From: an uncultured Methanolobus sp.
GTDB taxonomy: Archaea; Halobacteriota; Methanosarcinia; Methanosarcinales; Methanosarcinaceae
DNA length: 64,000 bases
Direction of reading: 5' to 3'
Assembly (NCBI RefSeq): GCF_963667555.1
Contig: NZ_OY763421.1
Coordinates: 575,562-639,561 of the forward strand
This document shows, in pieces, positions 24,856 through 34,703 of this stretch (the stretch's first letter is position 1; each line of letters opens with the position of its first letter). The notes under the pieces are model-generated. The model worked only from the letters and a program-made list of their open reading frames with translations. It searched no databases and was not told where the DNA came from. A program made the translations under genes and the position numbers.

Positions 24856-25365
24856 TTAGCCTGAAACAGGCATACAGATATCCACAATATGATGCCCTTT
24901 CGGATGCTCTTGCGGATCATTAAGATAGACCTCATAACTTGCTCTTGACATGTCAATTTCAAGTTTATTCCTGATAAGCCATTCAACTATCTTTTCCCAG
25001 GCAGCAGCATATTCTTCCGGTCCGGTGAGTTCCACTCCAAGTAAAACATACTTCCCGCCGGGAAGTTTTTTCTTTTTGACCTCACCGTCAACTTCCGCAT
25101 CTTCGGGAATGCTCATGCAGACTTCAAGTTTAAGCTCATCTGGTGGCGTTACTGCCGGATCGTCATAGTAAGCCGAGAGCATAACGGTATCCGGATGCAA
25201 TAGTTGTTCCTGTCTGGGAGCAGCCCAGTTGTAGAGTTTACCGAATAAACCTGCAAACACTTCAGCGTTTCCAAGATAATTCCCCACGAAAGAGACATAA
25301 GCCACTGTTCGTTCTTCCAAGTTTGTTATAGTTGGTTCTTTTAAGATTTCCAAACTTATCACCAC
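24856..25365 (-). CDS. GyrI-like small-molecule-binding protein
   Basis: A protein of about 165-169 residues with the GyrI-like/AraC effector-binding (SHS2-type) fold: ERTVAYVSFVGNY, the central EVCMSIPEDAEV strand, LPGGKYVLLGVEL and a terminal strand HIVDICMPVSG. Such stand-alone domains bind cyclic or xenobiotic ligands or act as inhibitors. GTG 25365 is the longest start; a TTG at 25353 has better spacing from GGTGAT. Monocistronic. Confidence 0.8.
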   Translation of the reverse strand: MVISLEILKEPTITNLEERTVAYVSFVGNYLGNAEVFAGLFGKLYNWAAPRQEQLLHPDTVMLSAYYDDPAVTPPDELKLEVCMSIPEDAEVDGEVKKKKLPGGKYVLLGVELTGPEEYAAAWEKIVEWLIRNKLEIDMSRASYEVYLNDPQEHPKGHHIVDICMPVSG

Positions 25366-25596
25366 TCCATATTGTTATCTTTACTTTTGTTAAATCCATT
25401 ATAAAAGCACATGGTGTGTTGGGTGAAAGTAATACTGTTGGTAAGTTCTCTTTATTATCTCTACACTGCGTTTTCAATAGTTTCTGTTTTATCCGTTTAT
25501 CTGTATAACGCTATAATTATATATATCAAAGAGGCGTATAATTTGCTATCAAATATATTTTGATTATTGGAGAGATAATTAATATAATACTAAATT

Positions 25597-28500
25597 ATGG
25601 ACGTGTATCGGATGATTTCGCAAAGAGGGTACGTTTTATCAACAATATTTGTGTGCATGTTACTATTATGCACAGGTACAGCTTCGGCAACAGAACGCAT
25701 AGTCGATGGAGAATCTTATTCAACTATCAGCAGCGCAGTTTCAGCTTCAAGTCCTGGTGACATAATTACTGTGCTAGACGGAACTTATACTGAAAACATA
25801 GATATTACTATGAACGATCTAATAATTCGTTCCCAGAACGGAGCGGCAAGCACGACAGTAGTTGCCAGTTCAGCATCTGATCATGTATTTTATGTAAATG
25901 CTGACAATGTCACTATAAGTGGATTTAATCTAACAGGAGCTACGTCATACAAGGCAGGAGTTTATTTGTATGTAGGTGCATCTGATTGTACTATTTCAAA
26001 TAACACAATAACAGGAAATTATGATGGTATTTATCTTAATCAATTTTCAGACAATACAATAATAACTAACAATACTATCAGTAATAATAATGGATATGGA
26101 ATTTACATTTCCCTGTCTACTGGTGACACTTTAATTAACAATACAATGCTGTTGAATGACTATAATTTTGGATTAAATGGTGGGTCTACAACTCAATATC
26201 TACATGATATCGATACCAGCAACCTTGTAGATGGAAAACCTATCTACTATTGGCTGAACATTTCAGATGCAACAATTCCTTCAAATGCGGGCACAGTATA
26301 TGCCATAAATTGTACGAACATCACCATTCAGGATGTTGAAATTACAAATGAAGGGTATGGTATCTATTTCAGATATACAAATGATTCATCAATAGAGAAT
26401 GTCACAATATCCGATTGTGGGGATGCTGTGAACATTGATTACTCATCTAATAATGTAATTTTAGATAGTAATGTAAGTAACAATGGCGACGGCATTGAAA
26501 TTTCAGATTCGGAGTACTGTACTATCACAAATATCACTGCCATAGATACAGGTTATGCTGTGGAATTTTCTTATTCCAATAACTGTACATTAACAGATAG
26601 TAATGTCAGCTTAAGCGGCGATTATGGTATTTACGTTGAAGACTCATATTACTGTACTCTGACAAACAATATTGCTGATACTTGTTATTATGATGGTATT
26701 TACGTTGAAGACTCATATTACTGTACACTTACAAATAATAGTGCTTGTTATACAGAAGATGAGTATGGTGGCATTTACATTGAATATTCTGATTACTGTA
26801 CTCTGACAGGTAATAATGCCAGTTATTCTGAGGACTATTATGGTATTTACGTTTATGAATCCTATAACTGTACTTTGACAGATAATATTGCTATAGGCAA
26901 TTATTATGAAAATATTTACATTGAAGATTCCGAGAACTGTACTCTTACAGGTAATAATGCCAGTTATTCTGAGGATGACGCTGGTATTTACGTTGACGAA
27001 TCAAATAACTGTACTTTGACAGATAATACTGCAAATTACAATTATGATGAAAACATTTACATTGATTATTCCGACAACTGTACTCTTACAGGTAATAATG
27101 CCAGTTATTCTGAGGATGAGTATGGTATTTACGTTTACGATTCAAATAATTGTACTCTTACAGACAATGTCGCTTTTGGCAATTATTATGGGAATATTTA
27201 TGTTGAAGACTCTTATTACTGTACTCTTACAGGTAATAATGCCAGCAATGGTGATGAGTGTGGTTTTGGAATTGAAGATTCTAATAACTGTACTTTGACA
27301 GATAACATTGCTTTGGGCAATTATTATCAAAATATTTACCTTGATGGCTCAGATAACTGTACTCTTACAGGTAATAATGCCAGTTATTGTGAAGATGACG
27401 AAGGTATTTACCTCTACTACTCAAATAACAGTATTTTGACAGATAATATTGTTGTGGGCAATTATGCTGACAATATTTACCTTTATGAGTCAGATTACTG
27501 TACACTGAGCAACAATACAGCCAGTTACAGCGACGATGACTATGGTATTTACGTTGAATACTCAGATAATTGTAGTATGACAGGTAATAATGTCAGTCAC
27601 AATTACTATGGTGGAATTTACGTTGAAGATTCATATAACTGTACTTTGTCAGGTAATAATGTCAGTTATAACGATGAGTATGAAGAGTATGGAGGGATTT
27701 ACGTTGACGAATCGTATTACTGTACTTTGACAGATAATATTGTTTGTTATAACGATTATGCCGGAATTTACCTTTATTACTCAGATAACTGTACTTTGAC
27801 AGGTAACAATGCCAGCTACAATTATTATGAAGGTTTTTACGTTACTGATTCTGATTACGCTGTGCTGACTGATAATATTGCCTGCTATAGCGAAGATGAT
27901 GATGGTATTGAAATTGATGACTCTGATTACTGTACACTGACAAACAATACTGTTAGTAATAATGAGTATTGTGGAATTTACGTTGACGAGTCTGATTATT
28001 GTACTCTGACAACTAATACTGCCAATTACAATGATGATGAAAATATTTACGTTGAGTATTCAGATTACTGTACCCTGACAGGCAATACTGCCAGCTATAG
28101 TGAAGGTGAGGATGGTATGGACATATATGGCTCATACAATACTACCCTTACAAACAATACATTCTCCTACAACTACGAGTCCGGTTTTGAAATATACGAC
28201 AGCTTTAATACCACCATGTCAAACAATACTGCAAGTCACAATGTTTGGGGTATATGGATACAGGATTCACAAGGAACCACATTGACAGACAATATAATGT
28301 CCCTGAACGACTATAACTTCGGTGTGTGGGCTGATGATCTGGAAAATTATTACAACGATATTGACACCAGCAACCTTGTTGACAGTAAACCTATCTACTA
28401 CTGGATTAACATCTCGGATTCAACTTTCCCTGATGATGCAGGTACTGTGTACGCCATAAACTGTAGTAATGTTACTGTGGAGGACATCGATCTCGTAAAT

Positions 28501-30120
28501 AATGAATACGGTGTTCTATTTGCATACACGAATGATTCAACAATAGAAGGCATTACAGCATCCGAATGTTATTATGGATATTATCTATACTATTCAGATA
28601 ACAATACACTGACAGATAATGATATCAGTGAATGTGAGTACGGTATTTACTTTGACAATTCGGACAACAATACTCTGACAGGTAATAGTGCAAATGATAA
28701 CGATGACTCTGGTCTTTATTCGTATTATTCAAATAACAATACATTGACTGATAGCACGTTCAACGGAAATGCTGAGTATGGTCTTTACTTGATAGAGTCA
28801 GATAATTGCCTCCTGACAGACAATATTGCTAACAATAATGTCTATGGTTTTAGAATTATATCATCTGAAAATTGTAGTTTAGCAAATAATATTGCTGCTA
28901 ACAATGCCGGTTCATTAGAACTTGACGCTATATCTATAGATGAAATATCTATAAACGGTATAGCTGCATCTGGTACTGGTTATTATCTCGATGATTGTCC
29001 AAATACTAGCTTTATTGATAACCAGGCAGATAATAATACCAATTCGGATCTCTACCTATCTTCCTCTGCCAATGCTTCAGTAAATCCACTTATCCTTGGC
29101 GACGGACTGGCAGAGATCGACTTTACTTCCAACGATTCATCTGTGGAAATATTGAGGACTGAAACAAACTCCAACGAATTTGCCAACAAGACCAATGTAA
29201 ATGGTTACATTTTCATTGATTCCTCACTTAGCAGCATGAATATGAGTCTCTTCTATTCCGATAGCGGAATGACCGCATCTAAGGAAGCAACTCTGGCTCT
29301 GTACAAGCTTAACGGAACAGAATGGGATGAAGTGAATGCAACTGTTAATACAACAGTTAATACCGTAACAATAAACCTTACGGAATTTGGTACATTTGCC
29401 CTGTTCAAAGATCCTGAACCTGCAGCTACCACTACTACAACTACCAGCAGCAGTTCAGGAACCCGTGCATCGGTCAGTCAGGGACAGAATCCGTCGATCG
29501 TATCACAATCTGCTTCATCTGTGAAGCGTGTAACAGGTGGCTCCGAGGTTGATTATGACTTCTCAGACAGTGGTACTCCTGTTCTTGGAGTAAGCTTTGA
29601 TGCAAAGACAGATGAAGGTCTTGTGGTTGCCAAGGTGCAGGTGCTTTCCGGTAATCCGGAAGGAGTTCCATCTCCATCAGGCAGGTCTTACCAGATGATG
29701 AGCATCGACGTTGGAAGTGAAGGAACTATCTCTTCATCTTCCGGCAGTGCAGACAACATCCAGATCCGCTTCAAGGTCAGCAAGCAGTGGATAGAAGAGA
29801 ACAACATTGACATTTCCACCATCCGCATGACCAGATATAACGATGGTCAGTGGAGTGATCTGCCAACATACCAGGAAAGAGAAGAAGACGGTTACATCTA
29901 CTTCTACGCTGAAACACCGGGATTCTCAATCTTCAATGTTGTTGGAGATGAGATGGGCGAAACAACTTCTGTTGAAACAGTTGAAACTCCAACAACTGTT
30001 GCTGAAGAGGTAGAAGAACCAGTAGAGGAAGATGAAACCTCAAGCACACCGGGATTCACTGCAATTACAGGAATCGTGTTTGTTTCACTTGCTTTCCTTG
30101 TAAGCAGAAGACAGAAATAA
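25597..30120 (+). CDS. Surface beta-helix protein 1 (NosD repeats, PGF-CTERM)
   Basis: A 1507-residue secreted protein. The signal peptide is near residues 15-35. Residues 35-1185 are right-handed beta-helix (NosD/PbH1-type) turns of about 22-25 residues, extremely rich in Tyr, Asp and Asn. About twenty of these turns carry Cys at the same place (pattern N/Y-C-T-L-T). Many rungs also contain the N-x-T glycosylation sequon. Two NosD-type blocks (SNLVDGKPIYYW and SNLVDSKPIYYW) break the array. Residues about 1285-1455 are a PGF-pre-PGF domain. The tail TPGFTAITG, a hydrophobic span and SRRQK form a PGF-CTERM sorting signal for archaeosortase-dependent lipid anchoring. It is a cell-surface or adhesin-like protein, the first of five tandem paralogues. 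Confidence 0.88.
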   Translation: MDVYRMISQRGYVLSTIFVCMLLLCTGTASATERIVDGESYSTISSAVSASSPGDIITVLDGTYTENIDITMNDLIIRSQNGAASTTVVASSASDHVFYVNADNVTISGFNLTGATSYKAGVYLYVGASDCTISNNTITGNYDGIYLNQFSDNTIITNNTISNNNGYGIYISLSTGDTLINNTMLLNDYNFGLNGGSTTQYLHDIDTSNLVDGKPIYYWLNISDATIPSNAGTVYAINCTNITIQDVEITNEGYGIYFRYTNDSSIENVTISDCGDAVNIDYSSNNVILDSNVSNNGDGIEISDSEYCTITNITAIDTGYAVEFSYSNNCTLTDSNVSLSGDYGIYVEDSYYCTLTNNIADTCYYDGIYVEDSYYCTLTNNSACYTEDEYGGIYIEYSDYCTLTGNNASYSEDYYGIYVYESYNCTLTDNIAIGNYYENIYIEDSENCTLTGNNASYSEDDAGIYVDESNNCTLTDNTANYNYDENIYIDYSDNCTLTGNNASYSEDEYGIYVYDSNNCTLTDNVAFGNYYGNIYVEDSYYCTLTGNNASNGDECGFGIEDSNNCTLTDNIALGNYYQNIYLDGSDNCTLTGNNASYCEDDEGIYLYYSNNSILTDNIVVGNYADNIYLYESDYCTLSNNTASYSDDDYGIYVEYSDNCSMTGNNVSHNYYGGIYVEDSYNCTLSGNNVSYNDEYEEYGGIYVDESYYCTLTDNIVCYNDYAGIYLYYSDNCTLTGNNASYNYYEGFYVTDSDYAVLTDNIACYSEDDDGIEIDDSDYCTLTNNTVSNNEYCGIYVDESDYCTLTTNTANYNDDENIYVEYSDYCTLTGNTASYSEGEDGMDIYGSYNTTLTNNTFSYNYESGFEIYDSFNTTMSNNTASHNVWGIWIQDSQGTTLTDNIMSLNDYNFGVWADDLENYYNDIDTSNLVDSKPIYYWINISDSTFPDDAGTVYAINCSNVTVEDIDLVNNEYGVLFAYTNDSTIEGITASECYYGYYLYYSDNNTLTDNDISECEYGIYFDNSDNNTLTGNSANDNDDSGLYSYYSNNNTLTDSTFNGNAEYGLYLIESDNCLLTDNIANNNVYGFRIISSENCSLANNIAANNAGSLELDAISIDEISINGIAASGTGYYLDDCPNTSFIDNQADNNTNSDLYLSSSANASVNPLILGDGLAEIDFTSNDSSVEILRTETNSNEFANKTNVNGYIFIDSSLSSMNMSLFYSDSGMTASKEATLALYKLNGTEWDEVNATVNTTVNTVTINLTEFGTFALFKDPEPAATTTTTTSSSSGTRASVSQGQNPSIVSQSASSVKRVTGGSEVDYDFSDSGTPVLGVSFDAKTDEGLVVAKVQVLSGNPEGVPSPSGRSYQMMSIDVGSEGTISSSSGSADNIQIRFKVSKQWIEENNIDISTIRMTRYNDGQWSDLPTYQEREEDGYIYFYAETPGFSIFNVVGDEMGETTSVETVETPTTVAEEVEEPVEEDETSSTPGFTAITGIVFVSLAFLVSRRQK

Positions 30121-30130
30121 AAATAAGAAA

Positions 30131-30165
30131 GAGCAGTTTCCTGCTCTCTTCTTTATCTTTCTTTT
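30131..30165 (+). terminator. Hairpin with T-rich tail
   Basis: GAGCAG-TTTC-CTGCTC (30131-30146) followed by a pyrimidine-rich tract, 10 bases after the stop of surface protein 1. Confidence 0.5.
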
Positions 30166-30332
30166 TTATACCTATATATCACTTGTCTCTTTATTGGCAG
30201 TCATTTTACAATGTTAACGCCGTTAAATTCGTTATTCTGCGGTATATATTTATAGTATATATCTCAAATTATAGGTGGATAATTATATTTATACATTATA
30301 TCAATGGATTATATTCACAAGGTGACACAAGG

Positions 30333-33300
30333 ATGAGAGTACACAGAAAAGAAGTTTTTAGAAATATTATTATTGCTTTTATTATAAGCATAACAATAAT
30401 AGTAATGTTTACACCTATGAATGCACTTGCGGTTGGTGACCCCACCTATTATGTCCACTACAATGGCAACGGCAATACAGGTGGATCAGCACCTACTACA
30501 CAATCTTTCACATCAGGAGGGGTCACTATAAGCGACGAAGGCTCTCTTGTACGAACAGGATACTCATTTGCAGGTTGGAACACAGCAGCAGGTGGCACTG
30601 GAACTTCTTATTCTGCAGGTGATGCATATTCTACATCTTCCGATGTGACTCTCTATGCTCAATGGACCCTCACTGCGATCATGGTAGGGCCTGAATATGG
30701 AAACAAGACCATTACCGCTGCACTCGCAAATGCAACTGACGGCGATACTATTATTGTGACTGATGGTACATACACAGAGAATGTTGTTGTTTCAAAAGAA
30801 GTCACAATTCTTTCCCTGAACGGCTCTGCAAGCACAACGGTGCAGGCAAGTTCACTAAACAATAATGTATTTTACCTGACAGCTAACAATGTTACCATTA
30901 GCGGTTTCAATATTACCGGTTCAACTAACGCTGGTATTTATTCACAACAAACATCCGGTCATACAATCAGTAATAATATTGTAACTGGGAACTGGAGAGG
31001 TATTTACTTCTTTAAGGTATCTGACAACACGTTGTCCAACAACATTGTTAATAACTGCTATATAGGAATTTGGTTGTATAGTATCTGCGATCATACTACT
31101 CTGGTCAGTAACACTGTCAGTGGAAACGATTATAGCGGTATTCAAATAGAATATTCTGATAGCAATACGCTGACAAACAATAATTTAAGTGGTAGTGAAT
31201 ATGGTCTTTACATATATTCTTCAACCAACAATTCGATGACCGGCAACACAATGTCACAGAATATGTACAATTTCCGTCTGGACAGCGGTAGTCTAACAGA
31301 TTACCAGCACGATATTGATACAAGCAATCTTGTTGACGGAAAGCCTGTTTACTATCTTGTAAGCCAGTCAGATGAAATTATTCCTTCAACTGCCGGTTTT
31401 GTCTATGCAATTACCTGTGATAATATATCTGTCAGCGATGCTACTTTTACAAATGTATCTCGTGGAGTTATGTTTTATGACACGGATAATTCGCTATTAG
31501 AAAATGTCACAATATCTGACTGTTATTATGGAATTTACATGGATCATTCAAACAGCAATACACTGTCCAATAGTAGTGTAAGCGATGTGTCAAATGCAGG
31601 TATTTATATGTATTATTCAGACAGCAATACACTGTCCAACAATAGTGTAAGCGATGCGTCATCTCAAGGTATTTACATGTCTTATTCAGACACAAATACA
31701 CTGACAAACAATACAGTGCACGACACATATAGTGGTATTGAAGTGCGTTCTTCAGTCGTCAATACGCTGACAAACAATAACGTCAGTGAAAATGACAATT
31801 ATGGAATTTACCTTTATTCCTCAAGTAGTAATACACTGGAAAATAATACTGCCATTACTAATGATTATGGAATTTCTATAGGTAATTCACAAAATGTAGT
31901 TCTTACAGACAATATCATGTCAAATAACACGTATAATTTCATGATCTCTGGTAGTTTACTTAGTTATTATCAACATAATATAGACATTACCAATTTAGTT
32001 AATGGTAGTCCGATCTATTATCTTGTGAGCCAGTCAGATCAAATTGTTCCTTCAACTGCCGGTACGGTTTATGCTATCAGTTGTGACAATATTACTGTAA
32101 GGGATATTACTGTTTCAAATATATACGAAGGAATCCGTTTTTATGATACGGACAATTCAATAATAGAAAATGTCACAATATCTGACTGTAATGATGGTAT
32201 TTATTTAAAAGAATCATCTGGTAATACTTTAACAAACAATACTCTCAATTTAAATAATAACTGTGGATTTTATTTATACGCTTCAGAGAGTAATGCTTTG
32301 ACCAACAATAATGCCAGCATAAATGACGACGGTATTTACCTGCAGAATTCTGGTAGCAATATATTGACAAACAATACTGCCAATGAAAATGAATATCATG
32401 GAATTTATCAGAGTTATTCTGGCAGTAGTATACTGGCAAACAACACAGCTAGTGGAAATGATAATTCTGGTATTTATATTTCCAATTCAGATAACAGTAT
32501 ATTGTCAAACAATACCATAAGTCAAAGTTATTGTGGTATTGAGATATATTCTTCAAGTAATCTCACACTTACAGGTAGCATAATCTCACAGAACATTTTC
32601 AATTTCTATTTGACTTCATCTTCTCTTGAAGATTATCAGCACAATATAGATACAAGCAATCTGCTGGATGGAAAACCTGTCTACTATCTGGTAAATCATA
32701 CAGATGAAATAATTCCTTCAACAGCTGCTATGGCCTACGCCATCAATTGTACGAATATATCTGTCAGCGATGCCTCTATCACAAATGTATCTCGTGGAGT
32801 TCTTTTATATGAAACAGACGATTCAACAGTAGAAAATACCACTACATCTGAATGTAATATTGGTATTTACTTGGAGGAATCACTTAACAATACATTGAAC
32901 AACAACGATGTAAGTGGAAACGAAAATTATGGAATTTATGTAGAATATTCTGCCAATAGTACAGTTTCAAATAATACTGCCAACAATGATCACGCAGGAA
33001 TTTATCTTTCTGAGTCTGCCAATAGTACAGTGTCAAATAATACTGTCAATGATGGCAACACAGGAATTTCTGTTTCTGATTCTTCTAACAGTATAGTATC
33101 AAATAATACTGTCAATGAAAATACTTATGAGGGAATTTGCGTTGACACATCTGCCAATATCACATTGTCAGACAACACTGTCAGTGTAAGCACTAATTAT
33201 GGTATTAGATTGTTTTCTGTATCATACAGCACAATTGCAGATAACACTGTTAGTCAATCAGGTGATCGAGGTATCTATCTATATTATTCCACCAATAATA

Positions 33301-34466
33301 ACCTGACAGGAAACACTGCTAACAATAATGAAAATGGTTTTTACATCTATAATTCTGGAAGTTGTACTCTCAGAAATAACAGTGCAGACAATAACACACT
33401 TGATATTGATCTAAGAAGCTCCAATAATGTTTTAGTTGATCCTTTTATTCTTGGAGATGATCTGGCAGAACTGACCTTTACGTCTGATAGTACGACCACA
33501 CAAATAGTAAGGACAGAAACCAATTCCAATGCATTTACCGGTAAAACCAACGTCAATGGTTATATCACTATAAGCTCTGCACTGAGCAGCATGAATATGA
33601 GTCTCTTCTATTCCGATAGCGGAATGACCGCATCTAAGGAAGCAACTCTGGCTCTCTACAAGCTCAACGGAACAGAATGGGATGAGATGAATGCAACTGT
33701 TAATACAAGCAGTAACACTGTAATAGCAAACCTTACAGAATTCGGAACTTTCGCTTTGTTCAAGGATTCGGAACCTGTAGCTACTACTACTACAACCAGC
33801 AGCAGTTCAGGAACCCGTGCATCGGTCAGTCAGGGACAGAGTCCTGAGATCGTATCGCAGTCTGCATCATCTGTTAAGCGCATAATCGGTGGTTCAGAAG
33901 TTAATTATGATTTCTCTGACAGTGGAACTCCGGTTCTTGGTGTAAGCTTTGACGCTAAGACCGATGAAGGTCTGGTAGTTGCCAAGGTTCAGGTTCTTTC
34001 CAGTAATCCGGAAGGAGTTCCATCTCCATCAGGTAAGTCTTACCAGATGATGAGCATTGACGTTGGAAGTGAAGGAACTATCTCTTCATCTTCCGGTAGT
34101 GCCGATAACATCCAGATTCGCTTCAAGGTCAGTAAACAGTGGATAGAAGAGAACAACATCGATGTTTCCACGATCCGTATGACCAGATACAACAATGGTC
34201 AGTGGGGCGATCTGCCAACATACCAGGAAAGAGAAGAAGACGGTTACATATACTTCTATGCTGAAACACCGGGATTCTCTGTTTTCAATGTTGTTGGAGA
34301 TGAGATGGCTGAAACCACTTCTGTTGAAACAGTAGAATCAACAGCTCCGATAACTGAAGAAGTTGAAGAACCAGTAGAGGAAGATGAAACATCAAGCACT
34401 CCGGGATTCACTGCAATTGCAGGTGTTGTGTTTGTTTCACTTGCGGTTCTTCTGAGAAGAAAATAA
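30333..34466 (+). CDS. Surface beta-helix protein 2 (InlB-type repeat, PGF-CTERM)
   Basis: A 1377-residue protein from ATG 30333, chosen because GGTGA precedes it and a hydrophobic signal sequence (NIIIAFIISITIIVMF) follows at once; the frame is open upstream to 30183 but lacks initiation signals. Residues 35-110 are an InlB B-repeat (YYVHYNGNGN ... GYSFAGWNTAAGGTG ... LYAQW), a bacterial-type adhesin module absent from its paralogues. Residues 119-1045 are beta-helix turns of the N-T-L-T-N-N type, with Asn/Ser where protein 1 has Cys. The same PGF-pre-PGF domain and PGF tail follow. The last ~300 residues are almost identical to protein 1. Confidence 0.87.
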   Translation: MRVHRKEVFRNIIIAFIISITIIVMFTPMNALAVGDPTYYVHYNGNGNTGGSAPTTQSFTSGGVTISDEGSLVRTGYSFAGWNTAAGGTGTSYSAGDAYSTSSDVTLYAQWTLTAIMVGPEYGNKTITAALANATDGDTIIVTDGTYTENVVVSKEVTILSLNGSASTTVQASSLNNNVFYLTANNVTISGFNITGSTNAGIYSQQTSGHTISNNIVTGNWRGIYFFKVSDNTLSNNIVNNCYIGIWLYSICDHTTLVSNTVSGNDYSGIQIEYSDSNTLTNNNLSGSEYGLYIYSSTNNSMTGNTMSQNMYNFRLDSGSLTDYQHDIDTSNLVDGKPVYYLVSQSDEIIPSTAGFVYAITCDNISVSDATFTNVSRGVMFYDTDNSLLENVTISDCYYGIYMDHSNSNTLSNSSVSDVSNAGIYMYYSDSNTLSNNSVSDASSQGIYMSYSDTNTLTNNTVHDTYSGIEVRSSVVNTLTNNNVSENDNYGIYLYSSSSNTLENNTAITNDYGISIGNSQNVVLTDNIMSNNTYNFMISGSLLSYYQHNIDITNLVNGSPIYYLVSQSDQIVPSTAGTVYAISCDNITVRDITVSNIYEGIRFYDTDNSIIENVTISDCNDGIYLKESSGNTLTNNTLNLNNNCGFYLYASESNALTNNNASINDDGIYLQNSGSNILTNNTANENEYHGIYQSYSGSSILANNTASGNDNSGIYISNSDNSILSNNTISQSYCGIEIYSSSNLTLTGSIISQNIFNFYLTSSSLEDYQHNIDTSNLLDGKPVYYLVNHTDEIIPSTAAMAYAINCTNISVSDASITNVSRGVLLYETDDSTVENTTTSECNIGIYLEESLNNTLNNNDVSGNENYGIYVEYSANSTVSNNTANNDHAGIYLSESANSTVSNNTVNDGNTGISVSDSSNSIVSNNTVNENTYEGICVDTSANITLSDNTVSVSTNYGIRLFSVSYSTIADNTVSQSGDRGIYLYYSTNNNLTGNTANNNENGFYIYNSGSCTLRNNSADNNTLDIDLRSSNNVLVDPFILGDDLAELTFTSDSTTTQIVRTETNSNAFTGKTNVNGYITISSALSSMNMSLFYSDSGMTASKEATLALYKLNGTEWDEMNATVNTSSNTVIANLTEFGTFALFKDSEPVATTTTTSSSSGTRASVSQGQSPEIVSQSASSVKRIIGGSEVNYDFSDSGTPVLGVSFDAKTDEGLVVAKVQVLSSNPEGVPSPSGKSYQMMSIDVGSEGTISSSSGSADNIQIRFKVSKQWIEENNIDVSTIRMTRYNNGQWGDLPTYQEREEDGYIYFYAETPGFSVFNVVGDEMAETTSVETVESTAPITEEVEEPVEEDETSSTPGFTAIAGVVFVSLAVLLRRK

Positions 34467-34473
34467 ATTTAAA

Positions 34474-34506
34474 AGAGGGCAGTAAGCTCTCTACAATTTT
34501 TTTTTT
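34474..34506 (+). terminator. Hairpin with T tract
   Basis: A short stem pairing AGAG with CTCT around GGGCAGTAAG, followed by a run of about ten T, directly after surface protein 2. Confidence 0.5.
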
Positions 34507-34582
34507 GTCTTTTTTTATCAAACCAGTTTTCTTTTTTCAATATATTGTAAAGACGCATCGTTCACAGTGAAACCAATATTTA

Positions 34583-34611
34583 TACAGTTCACGCTGTAAA
34601 ATGTTACACAG
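34583..34611. promoter_or_regulatory. Operator-like inverted repeats before surface protein 3
   Basis: TACAG-TTCACG-CTGTA (34583-34598) overlaps a second imperfect palindrome reaching ACACAG. A related palindrome stands before surface proteins 4 and 5. Confidence 0.4.
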
Positions 34612-34703
34612 TTGCGAATCTATATATATCATGCAATGCAGATTAATTGTAATCAAAGTATAATAATCAATATATTTTAAATCCGGTTGTGAGGTACACA
34701 AGT

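Noticed and set aside
26500..28130. Repeated units in surface gene 1 as a CRISPR array
   Set aside because: The units are in-frame coding repeats of variable length with no unique spacers.
30183..30332. Extended N-terminus for surface protein 2
   Set aside because: Although open, it would precede the ribosome site and push the signal peptide inward; ATG 30333 fits the paralogues.
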